28,766 nt of DNA from JACVRU01 sp040905885 (lineage in GTDB: Bacteria > Actinomycetota > Thermoleophilia > Gaiellales > Gaiellaceae). The stretch's first letter is position 1, and each line of letters opens with the position of its first letter. The translations under genes were made by a program, and so were the position numbers. Location of the stretch: the NCBI GenBank assembly GCA_040905885.1, contig JBBDQR010000102.1, positions 1-28,766 of the forward strand, in the 5' to 3' direction. The notes under the pieces were generated by a model. It did no database searches, had not been told where the DNA came from, and saw only the letters and a program-made list of their open reading frames with translations. Of this stretch, positions 13,733-20,375 are shown one piece after another.

Positions 13733-14608
13733 ATGAGTGCCGCCGCGACGACCCTCGCCCCGGCGAAGCCCCGCGGGCGCCTCCTGGGCGCGGCCTTCAT
13801 GGCGTACCTGTTCCTCTCGCTCGCGATCGGCTTCGCGCTCCTCCTCTGGCTGCTCGTCGACATCGTGGTGACCGGCCTGCCGTACATCGACCAGGCGCTC
13901 TTCCTCAACGATCCGTCCGCCGATCCCGCGATCGCGGGCGCGCGGCCGGCCATCCTCGGCACGCTGTATATCGGCGCCCTCCTGCTCGTCTTCACCGTGC
14001 CGCTCGGGGTCGGGACGGCGATCTACCTCGAGGAATACGCGGACAAGGAGCGCTGGTACAACCGCCTGCTCGAACTCAACATCCAGAACCTCGCGGCGGT
14101 GCCCTCGATCGTCTACGGCATCCTCGGGCTGGCCTTCCTCGTTCGCGGGCTCGGCCTCGGCCGCGTGCTCCTCGCCGGAGCCATGATCCTGACCCTGCTC
14201 GTCCTGCCGGTCGTGATCATCGCCTCGCGCGAGGCGATCCGCGCCGTGCCGGGATCGATCAAGCAGGGTGCCTTCGCGCTCGGCGCGACGAAGTGGCAGG
14301 TCGTGTGGCGCCAGGTGCTGCCCGCGGCCGCCCCGGGAATGGCGACGGGCTCGATCCTCGCCCTCTCGCGCGCGATCGGCGAGACCGCTCCGCTGCTCTT
14401 GGTCGGCGCCCTCACCTACGTGGCCTTCAACCCGTCGCTCCTCGACCAGTTCACGGTGCTGCCGATCCAGATCTTCCAGTGGACGTCGCGCCCCCAGGAG
14501 GAGTTCAAGGTCCTGGCGGCCGCGGCGATCATCGTCCTGCTCGCGATCCTGCTCTCGCTGAACGCGGTCGCGATCTGGGTTCGCAGCCGCTACCAGAAGA
14601 GATGGTGA
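13733..14608 (+). CDS. pstA: Phosphate ABC transporter permease PstA
   Basis: A 291-residue inner-membrane permease, partner of PstC. There is a long first helix (residues 20-50), VPLGVGTAIYLEEYA, LAAVPSIVYGILGLAF, the coupling loop VPGSIKQGAFALGATKWQVVW and SRAIGETAPLLLVGA. The ATG at 13733 is preceded by GCGAGG about 10 nt upstream. In most pst operons pstA starts close to the pstC stop; here a 147-nt spacer with hairpins and a gap intervenes. The stop overlaps the pstB start. Confidence 0.95.
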   Translation: MSAAATTLAPAKPRGRLLGAAFMAYLFLSLAIGFALLLWLLVDIVVTGLPYIDQALFLNDPSADPAIAGARPAILGTLYIGALLLVFTVPLGVGTAIYLEEYADKERWYNRLLELNIQNLAAVPSIVYGILGLAFLVRGLGLGRVLLAGAMILTLLVLPVVIIASREAIRAVPGSIKQGAFALGATKWQVVWRQVLPAAAPGMATGSILALSRAIGETAPLLLVGALTYVAFNPSLLDQFTVLPIQIFQWTSRPQEEFKVLAAAAIIVLLAILLSLNAVAIWVRSRYQKRW

Positions 14609-15453
14609 TGAACGCCCCTGAGAGAATCCCCGGCCTGGAGGTCCGGCACGACGCGCCGCCCGAGCCCGCGCGCCGCGAGGTCGTGTTCGACGTCGAAGGC
14701 CTGACCGTCGCCTACGACGGGAAGCCGGCGCTGTCGGGCGTCTCGCTCGAGATCTACAAGAACTTCATCACGGCCTTCATCGGCCCGTCGGGCTGCGGCA
14801 AGAGCACGTTCATCCGCTGCTTCAACCGCATGAACGACCTGATCCCGAGCGCGACCGTCGACGGGACGATCCTCTACCACGGGGAGGACCTCTACGCACG
14901 GGAGGTCGACCCGGTCGAGGTGCGCCGCCTGATCGGCATGGTGTTCCAGAAGCCGAACCCGTTCCCGAAGTCGATCTACGACAACGTCGCCTTCGGCCCG
15001 CGCGTCCTCGGCATCAAGGACGAGCTCGACGACCGGGTGCGCCACGCGCTCGAGCAGGCGGCGCTCTGGGACGAGGTCAAGAACCGCCTCAAGGAGAGCG
15101 CTCTCAGCCTGTCGGGCGGCCAGCAGCAGCGTCTCTGCATCGCGCGGGCGCTCGCGGTCAATCCGGAGGTGATCCTGATGGACGAGCCCGCGTCGGCCCT
15201 CGACCCGATCTCGACGACGCGGATCGAGGACCTGATGGACGAGCTCAAGCGCGAGTACACGATCGTGATCGTCACGCACAACATGCAGCAGGCGGCGCGC
15301 GTGGCCGACATGACGGCGTTCTTCAGCGTCGAGGTCGACGAGAACCACGATGCGCGAACGGGGATCCTCGTCGAGTACGACGTGACGACGAAGATCTTCA
15401 CGAACCCTTCTGATCAGAGGACGGAGGACTACGTGACGGGCCGGTTCGGCTAG
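14608..15453 (+). CDS. pstB: Phosphate ABC transporter ATP-binding protein
   Basis: A 281-residue ATPase energising PstCA. Motifs: Walker A GPSGCGKST, Q-loop FQKPNPFPKSIYDNV, signature LSLSGGQQQRLCIARAL, Walker B VILMDEP with the SALDP D-loop, and switch His in IVTHNMQQAARVAD. The C-terminus DYVTGRFG is characteristic of PstB. ATG 14608 overlaps the pstA TGA (ATGA); an in-frame ATG at 14602 is an alternative adding two residues. The stop TAG is part of a putative -10 box for phoU. Confidence 0.96.
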   Translation: MNAPERIPGLEVRHDAPPEPARREVVFDVEGLTVAYDGKPALSGVSLEIYKNFITAFIGPSGCGKSTFIRCFNRMNDLIPSATVDGTILYHGEDLYAREVDPVEVRRLIGMVFQKPNPFPKSIYDNVAFGPRVLGIKDELDDRVRHALEQAALWDEVKNRLKESALSLSGGQQQRLCIARALAVNPEVILMDEPASALDPISTTRIEDLMDELKREYTIVIVTHNMQQAARVADMTAFFSVEVDENHDARTGILVEYDVTTKIFTNPSDQRTEDYVTGRFG

Positions 15454-15456
15454 CGT
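15451..15456 (+). promoter_or_regulatory. Possible -10 box (TAGCGT) for a phoU-only transcript
   Basis: TAGCGT ends 7 nt before the ATG at 15464 and contains the pstB stop. It fits the TAGNNT pattern seen before other genes here. It would allow phoU expression independent of the pst promoter. Confidence 0.35.
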
Positions 15457-15463
15457 GGCCGAG

Positions 15464-16132
15464 ATGCGCGTCGGCTTCCGCGAGGCTCTCGACCAGCTCG
15501 AAGCCTCGCTCCAGGAGGAAGGGTCGCTCGTCCTGCGCGTGCTGCGCGGCGCGGTGAACGCGCTCGTGGCGCACGACCTCGAGCTCGCCGACGAGGTGAT
15601 CGCCTTCGACGACGAGGTGGACGGCCGCTACTTCGCGATCGAGGAGGGCATCCAGGACCTGCTGGCGCGGCAGACGCCCGTGGCCACCGACCTCCGGCTC
15701 GTGCTCGCGGTGCTCCACATCAACCTCCACCTCGAGCGGGCGGCGGACTACTGCGTCACGATCTCGAAGCTCGTCAAGCTCGCCCCCGACGTCGCCGGCG
15801 ACCCGACGCTCGTCGAGGGCTTCCAGGACATGGGGACGCGCGCCGAGGAGATGTTCGGGATCGCGATGGACGCGTTCGCGAGGCGCGACGTCGCCCGGGC
15901 GGAGTCGCTCGTCGAGCTCGACGAGCTGATCGACCGCGCCAACCGGCGGGTCGTCCAGCACGTGCTCTCGCTCGGCGGCGACCCGCAGCTCCAGGAGTGG
16001 GGCCTGCGGATGATGATCGTCTCGCGCTGCCTCGAGCGGATCGGGGACCACGCCGTCGACATCGGCGAGCGGGTCGCCTACCTGGTCACCGGCGAGTTCC
16101 GCGAGTTCACCGACGCGTCACACCAGGTCTAG
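15464..16132 (+). CDS. phoU: Phosphate signalling protein PhoU
   Basis: A 222-residue all-helical protein with two PhoU repeats (about residues 10-95 and 115-205; VIAFDDEVDGRYFAIEE, RQTPVATDLRLVLAVL, ERAADYCVTISK and, in repeat 2, SRCLERIGDHAVDIGERV). PhoU restrains Pst uptake and the Pho kinase response when phosphate is plentiful. I prefer ATG 15464 (MRVGFREALDQLE). GTG 15455 in the same frame adds three residues but lies on the putative -10 box. It is last in the pst operon. Its TAG overlaps the TAG of the convergent pit gene within one CTAG. Confidence 0.93.
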   Translation: MRVGFREALDQLEASLQEEGSLVLRVLRGAVNALVAHDLELADEVIAFDDEVDGRYFAIEEGIQDLLARQTPVATDLRLVLAVLHINLHLERAADYCVTISKLVKLAPDVAGDPTLVEGFQDMGTRAEEMFGIAMDAFARRDVARAESLVELDELIDRANRRVVQHVLSLGGDPQLQEWGLRMMIVSRCLERIGDHAVDIGERVAYLVTGEFREFTDASHQV

Positions 16133-17250
16133 GCGGGCGGCGGGCTGACGAGCGCCTCGCCGCGGACGGCCGGCCGGGACGCCTGCCGCCGCGCGATGAA
16201 GGCGAACGACGAGATCGCCACGAGCAGCGCGATCACGATTCCGGGCCCGCCCGGCATGCGCGTGAGAACCTCCACCAGCGCGCCGGCGGTGCCGGCGGCC
16301 GGGATCGTCAGCAGCCAGGCGACGAGGATGTTGCCCGCGACGCCCCAGCGGACGGCCGACAGACGCCGCGTCGCCCCGGCCCCGAGCACTGAGCCCGAGA
16401 TCGTGTGCGTCGTCGAGACAGGAAAGCCGGCATGGGCCGTGAGCCAGAGGATCGTCGCGGTGGCCGCCTCGGCCGCGAAGCCCTGCGGCGGTTCGAGCTT
16501 CGCGATGCGCTGGCCGAGCGTCCTGATGATCCGCCAGCCGCCCGCGTACGTGCCCATTGCCATCGCGGCGGCGGCGCTGACCATCACCCAGACCGGGACG
16601 TAGAAGTCGTCGCCGGCCGGGAGGTGTCCCGCGGCGACGAGGGCGAGCGCAATGATCCCCATCGTCTTCTGCGCGTCGTTCGTCCCGTGCGTGAAGGCGA
16701 CGAAGCCCGCCGAGACGATCTGCAGCCGCCGGAAGGTCCTGTTCACGGTCCCCGGCGACCGGCGGGCGATGATCCAGGTCAGCCCGGTCATGATCGCGAA
16801 CGCGCCGACGACGCCGAGGAAGGGCGCCGCGAGGGACGGGATCAGCACCTTCTGCACCAGCCCGTCGACGAGCAGCACGTCCCAGCCCGCGGAGGCGACG
16901 GCGGCTCCGGAGACGCCGCCGATCAGGGCGTGGCTCGAGCTCGTCGGCAGCCCGAGGTACCACGTGGTCAGGTTCCAGACGATCGCGCCGACGACGCCGC
17001 CGAGCACGATCCTGAGCGTGACCACCTCGGCGTTGACGATCCCCTTGGCCACCGTCGCCGCCACGGCGATCGAGACGAAGGCGCCGGCGAAGTTGAGGAC
17101 GGCTGCCCCGGCCACCGCGACGCGGGGGGAGACCGCCCTGGTGGAGACGCTCGTCGCGATCGCGTTGGCCGCGTCGTGGAAGCCGTTCGTGAAGTCGAAG
17201 AAGAGCGCGACGAGGACGACCGTGACCAGCAGGAGCGTCGACTCTTCCAC
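16129..17250 (-). CDS. pit: Inorganic phosphate transporter, PiT family
   Basis: A 373-residue membrane transporter with about ten helices, importing phosphate with protons or cations at low affinity. The two family signature repeats are DFTNGFHDAANAIATSVSTR near the N-terminus and AFTHGTNDAQKTMGI in the middle, with GLPTSSSHALIGG and FPVSTTHTISGSVLGAG as the paired inner repeats. The GTG at 17250 shares its G with the TAG of the upstream DUF47 gene, so the two form an operon. It converges on phoU with shared CTAG stops. Confidence 0.93.
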   Translation of the reverse strand: MEESTLLLVTVVLVALFFDFTNGFHDAANAIATSVSTRAVSPRVAVAGAAVLNFAGAFVSIAVAATVAKGIVNAEVVTLRIVLGGVVGAIVWNLTTWYLGLPTSSSHALIGGVSGAAVASAGWDVLLVDGLVQKVLIPSLAAPFLGVVGAFAIMTGLTWIIARRSPGTVNRTFRRLQIVSAGFVAFTHGTNDAQKTMGIIALALVAAGHLPAGDDFYVPVWVMVSAAAAMAMGTYAGGWRIIRTLGQRIAKLEPPQGFAAEAATATILWLTAHAGFPVSTTHTISGSVLGAGATRRLSAVRWGVAGNILVAWLLTIPAAGTAGALVEVLTRMPGGPGIVIALLVAISSFAFIARRQASRPAVRGEALVSPPPA

Positions 17251-17870
17251 TAGGCGTTCTTGACGACGATGTTGCCGAGCACGTTCGCCGCGGTCTCGCA
17301 CGCGTCGAGGGCGGCCTCGAGCGCCTCGTAGATGTCCTTCCAGCGGATGACGACGAGGGGATCGATCTGCGACCCGTGGAAGAGGGCGCCGATCGCGTCG
17401 CGGACGACGCGGTCGCCCTCGTCCTCGAGCCGCTTCACCTCGACCAGGGCTTCCTGGACACCCCGCAGCCCCTTCAGCCCCTTGAGCGCGAGCGCCAGGT
17501 GCTCGGTGGCGCTGACGATCACGCGGAGCTGGTCGAGCGCCGGCCGGGCGGGCTGCTCGATCCCGTAGAGCTCGAGCAGGTCGCTGGCCTCCTCGATGTA
17601 GTCGACGATGTCGTCGATCGAGGTCGTGAGCTCGTAGATGTCCTCGCGGTCGAACGGCGTCACGTACTGCGTGTTCAGCAGCTGCATCAGGTCGTGGGTG
17701 ATCTGGTCGCCCGCGGTCTCGACCCGCTTTACGTCCTCCTGGCTGACGGAGGACTGGGGAAACTCCCGGAAGCGCGTCTCGGCGAGCCGGCCCGCCTCGA
17801 GCATGTTGTCGCCGGCGCGGGCGAAGAGCTCGTAGAAGGCGGAGGTGCGCGGGACGAGGGCGAGCCGCAT
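17250..17870 (-). CDS. DUF47 family PhoU-like protein, Pit accessory
   Basis: A 206-residue helical protein related to PhoU (DUF47/PF01865). Motifs include the N-terminal LVPRTSAFYELFARAGDNM, ETAGDQITHDLMQLLNTQYVTPFDREDIYELT and SIDDIVDYIEEA, with the C-terminal half RWKDIYEALEAALDACETAANVL. DUF47 genes typically precede pit and are thought to modulate it; the one-base overlap with pit here agrees. The ATG at 17870 has no Shine-Dalgarno; TAGCAT on the same strand ends 9 nt before it. Confidence 0.9.
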   Translation of the reverse strand: MRLALVPRTSAFYELFARAGDNMLEAGRLAETRFREFPQSSVSQEDVKRVETAGDQITHDLMQLLNTQYVTPFDREDIYELTTSIDDIVDYIEEASDLLELYGIEQPARPALDQLRVIVSATEHLALALKGLKGLRGVQEALVEVKRLEDEGDRVVRDAIGALFHGSQIDPLVVIRWKDIYEALEAALDACETAANVLGNIVVKNA

Positions 17871-17913
17871 GCGGCGGGGATGCTAACCGAGAGGCCTGGA
17901 TAGAGTCACCGGC
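17871..17913. promoter_or_regulatory. 43-bp divergent promoter region
   Basis: Between the DUF47 gene (minus) and the acyl-CoA dehydrogenase gene (plus) only 43 bp remain. They hold TAGCAT on the minus strand (17885-17880, 9 nt before the ATG) and TAGAGT on the plus strand (17901-17906, 7 nt before the GTG). Neither gene has a Shine-Dalgarno. Both are probably leaderless or nearly so. Confidence 0.5.
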
Positions 17914-19083
17914 GTGGACTTCCAGCTCGCCGAGGAGCAGCGCGAGATCCAGGCGCTCGCGCGGGAGCTCGCGCGTGAGGAGATCGAGCCGCACGCGGCC
18001 GACTGGGATCGCGACCACAGCTTCCCCCGCGAGCTCTACGGGAAGCTGGCCGAGCTGGGGCTGATGGGTGTCTGCATCCCCGAGGAGTACGGGGGCGCGG
18101 GCGCGGACTTCCTCTCGTACATCCTCGTGCTCGAGGAGCTGTCGCGCGCGGACGCCGGCGTCGGCGTCACCGTCGCCGTGCACACGAGCGCCGCCACACT
18201 GCCGATCGTCACGTTCGGCACCGACGAGCAGAAGGCCCGGTTCGTGCCGCCGCTCGCCCGCGGCGAGCTGATCGGCGCCTTCGCGCTGACCGAGCCCGAC
18301 TCGGGCTCCGACGCCGGCTCGCTGCGGACGAAAGCCGAGCAGGACGGCGACGAATGGGTGATCACCGGCCGCAAGCAGTGGATCACGAACGGCGGGCTCG
18401 GCGGCACGATCCTCCTCTTCGCCCGCACCGATCCCGAGAGCACCGGCGCGCGGGGCGTCTCGTCGTTCATCGTGGACGGCGACCAGGTCGAGGCCTCGAG
18501 CTCGGGCGAGAAGCTCGGCCTGCACTCGTCGGCGACCGTAGACCTCGTGCTCGACGGGGCGCGCGTGGGCGCCGACCGGCTGCTGCACGAGGAGCGCAAG
18601 GGCTTCACCGTGGCGATGGCGACCCTCGACGGCGGCCGGATCGGGATCGCGGCGCAGGCGCTGGGGATCGCGCAGGCCGCCTTCGAGCTGGCCCGCTCGT
18701 ACGCGCTCGAGCGGCGTCAGTTCGGCAAGCGGATCGCCGACTTCCAGGCGATCCAGTGGAAGGTCGCGGATATGTCTACCCAGATCGACGCCGCCCGCCT
18801 GCTCGTCTACCGGGCCGCCTGGCTCAAGGAGCAGGGCCTGCCGCACACGGAGGAGGGCGCCAAGGCGAAGCTCTTCGCCTCCGAGGTCGCCCGCCGGCAG
18901 ACGGGCGAGGCGATCCAGATCCTCGGCGGCTACGGGTACACGAAGGAGTTCCCGGCCGAGCGCTACTACCGGGACGCGAAGATCACCGAGATCTACGAGG
19001 GAACGAGCGAGATCCAGCGGCTCGTCATCGCCCGCTCCATCCTCGGGCTGGCCCACCGGGCCATGGCCGTCCCGGGGGCCTAA
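17914..19083 (+). CDS. Acyl-CoA dehydrogenase (short-chain/butyryl-CoA type)
   Basis: A 389-residue FAD enzyme that oxidises acyl-CoA to enoyl-CoA. It opens DFQLAEEQREIQALARELA, with GVCIPEEYGGAG, ALTEPDSGSDAGSL and KQWITNGGLGG (FAD/substrate contacts), ERRQFGKRIADFQAIQ, ILGGYGYTKEFPAERYYRDAK and the catalytic Glu362 in IYEGTSEIQRLVIAR. Length and motifs fit the short-chain group. The start is GTG with TAGAGT 7 nt upstream. The stop is directly followed by the adenosyltransferase ATG (TAAATG). Confidence 0.94.
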   Translation: MDFQLAEEQREIQALARELAREEIEPHAADWDRDHSFPRELYGKLAELGLMGVCIPEEYGGAGADFLSYILVLEELSRADAGVGVTVAVHTSAATLPIVTFGTDEQKARFVPPLARGELIGAFALTEPDSGSDAGSLRTKAEQDGDEWVITGRKQWITNGGLGGTILLFARTDPESTGARGVSSFIVDGDQVEASSSGEKLGLHSSATVDLVLDGARVGADRLLHEERKGFTVAMATLDGGRIGIAAQALGIAQAAFELARSYALERRQFGKRIADFQAIQWKVADMSTQIDAARLLVYRAAWLKEQGLPHTEEGAKAKLFASEVARRQTGEAIQILGGYGYTKEFPAERYYRDAKITEIYEGTSEIQRLVIARSILGLAHRAMAVPGA

Positions 19084-19659
19084 ATGGTCCGGAAGCGGGA
19101 CGAGCCGGTCCGCCTGACGCGCATCTACACGCGCACGGGCGACGAGGGCGAGACGAGCCTCGGCGACCTGTCGCGCGTGCCGAAGTCGCATCCCCGCGTC
19201 GTCGCCTACGGGGCCGTCGACGAGCTCAACTCGCAGCTCGGCCTCGCGCTCGCCGCGGGCCTCCCCGAGGAGATGCGCGCCGTGCTCGAGCGCGTCCAGA
19301 ACGAGCTCTTCGACCTGGGCGCGGACGTCTCGCTGCCGGGGAGCGAGGGCCTGCGGGTCACCGCGGACCAGGTGGAGGCGCTCGAGGACGACTGCGACCG
19401 CTTCAACGCCGAGCTGCCGCCGCTGAAGAGCTTCGTCCTCCCGGGCGGCGCCGAGGCGGCGGGGCGCCTCCACGTCGCGCGGACGGTCTGCCGCCGGGCG
19501 GAGATCGAGGCGCTGCGGGCCGGCGACCTCAGCCGGCCCGTCCTCGTCTACCTCAACCGCCTCAGCGACCTCCTCTTCATCCTCGCGCGCGCGGCGAACG
19601 CCGCCGCCGGGCAGGCTGAGCCGCTCTGGAAGCCTGGGAGCTCGCAGCAGCCTTCGTAG
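19084..19659 (+). CDS. Cob(I)alamin adenosyltransferase, PduO type
   Basis: A 191-residue enzyme that makes adenosylcobalamin from ATP and cob(I)alamin. Motifs: IYTRTGDEGETSLGD (ATP loop), VAYGAVDELNSQLG, ARTVCRRAEIEAL and YLNRLSDLLFILARAAN, all in order. It abuts the acyl-CoA dehydrogenase stop, so they are probably co-transcribed. This hints at a B12-dependent step such as methylmalonyl-CoA mutase elsewhere in the genome (inference). The 3' end overlaps the probable true start of the following exporter gene. Confidence 0.92.
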   Translation: MVRKRDEPVRLTRIYTRTGDEGETSLGDLSRVPKSHPRVVAYGAVDELNSQLGLALAAGLPEEMRAVLERVQNELFDLGADVSLPGSEGLRVTADQVEALEDDCDRFNAELPPLKSFVLPGGAEAAGRLHVARTVCRRAEIEALRAGDLSRPVLVYLNRLSDLLFILARAANAAAGQAEPLWKPGSSQQPS

Positions 19660-20375
19660 GCTCGTTCGTCGCCGGCTACCTCGGGGCGGCGATCGGGCTC
19701 GTGCTCGGCACGCTCAGGCTGCCCCTGCTGCTCGTGCTCGCCGGCAGCCCGAGCGCCGGCGCCGGCACGAACATCGCGATCAGCGCGGCGGCGGCCGCAT
19801 CGGGCGGCCTCCGGCACGCTCGGGAGGGCCGCGTCGACCGGCGCGTGGTGCTCTGGATGGCGCCGCCCTCGATCGCCGGAGCCGTCCTCGGCGGCCTCTA
19901 CGGCGACCGGCTCCCCGAGCGGGCGCTGCTCACCGGCGTCGCGGCCGTGCTCGCCTGGCAGGGGGTCGACCTGATCGCGCGACCGTTCCGGGAGCGCCCG
20001 CGCGCCGGGCCGAGGGTCGCGCCGGCGGTGCTGTTCGGGCTCGTGATCGGCGCCGTCGGAGGCGCGCTCGGCGTCATCCTCGGCACCCTGCGGATGCCGG
20101 CGCTGCTGCGGGCGGTCGGCCTCCCTGCAGCCAAGGCGGTCGGGACGAACCTCGTCGTCGGCTTCTTCCTCGGCGTCGCCGGCTTCGCCGCGCACGCCGC
20201 CCGCCTCGACGTGGAGTGGGGCCTGCTCGCCGCCGGGCTCGCGGGCGCGCTCCCGGGCGGGTGGCTCGGCGCGCGCGTGACCGGACGGGTCTCGGAGCAG
20301 GCGCTGCGGCGGGCGATCGGCGTGGCGCTGCTCGCGATCGCCGCGGCCTTCGCGGTCGAGGTCGCGCTCAGCTAG
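19626..20375 (+). CDS. TauE/SafE (DUF81) family membrane exporter
   Basis: A multi-helix membrane protein with two homologous halves. The first is FVAGYLGAAIGLVLGTLRLP with SAGAGTNIAISAAAAASGGL; the second is IGAVGGALGVILGTLRMPALL with KAVGTNLVVGFF. The family exports or imports small organic or sulfur anions; the substrate is unknown here. The first ATG/GTG/TTG in frame is GTG 19701, which would cut off the first helix (ELAAAFVGSFVAGYLGAAIG). An in-frame TGA at 19617 limits the start to 19620-19701, and the only plausible earlier codon is CTG 19626, which I use. The stop shares CTAG with the convergent giant gene. Confidence 0.75.
   Translation: MEAWELAAAFVGSFVAGYLGAAIGLVLGTLRLPLLLVLAGSPSAGAGTNIAISAAAAASGGLRHAREGRVDRRVVLWMAPPSIAGAVLGGLYGDRLPERALLTGVAAVLAWQGVDLIARPFRERPRAGPRVAPAVLFGLVIGAVGGALGVILGTLRMPALLRAVGLPAAKAVGTNLVVGFFLGVAGFAAHAARLDVEWGLLAAGLAGALPGGWLGARVTGRVSEQALRRAIGVALLAIAAAFAVEVALS

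Noticed and set aside
13582..14607. Possible gene fusing the pstC-pstA spacer into the pstB frame
   Set aside because: The frame crosses the 10-N gap by chance, is out of frame with pstA, and shows no family similarity before the pstB start.
16129..19473. Minus-strand open frame of over 1,100 codons reaching across several genes
   Set aside because: Only its final third is real (pit). The rest runs antisense to the DUF47, acyl-CoA dehydrogenase and adenosyltransferase genes and has the Arg/Ala/Gly-rich look of a GC-rich shadow frame.
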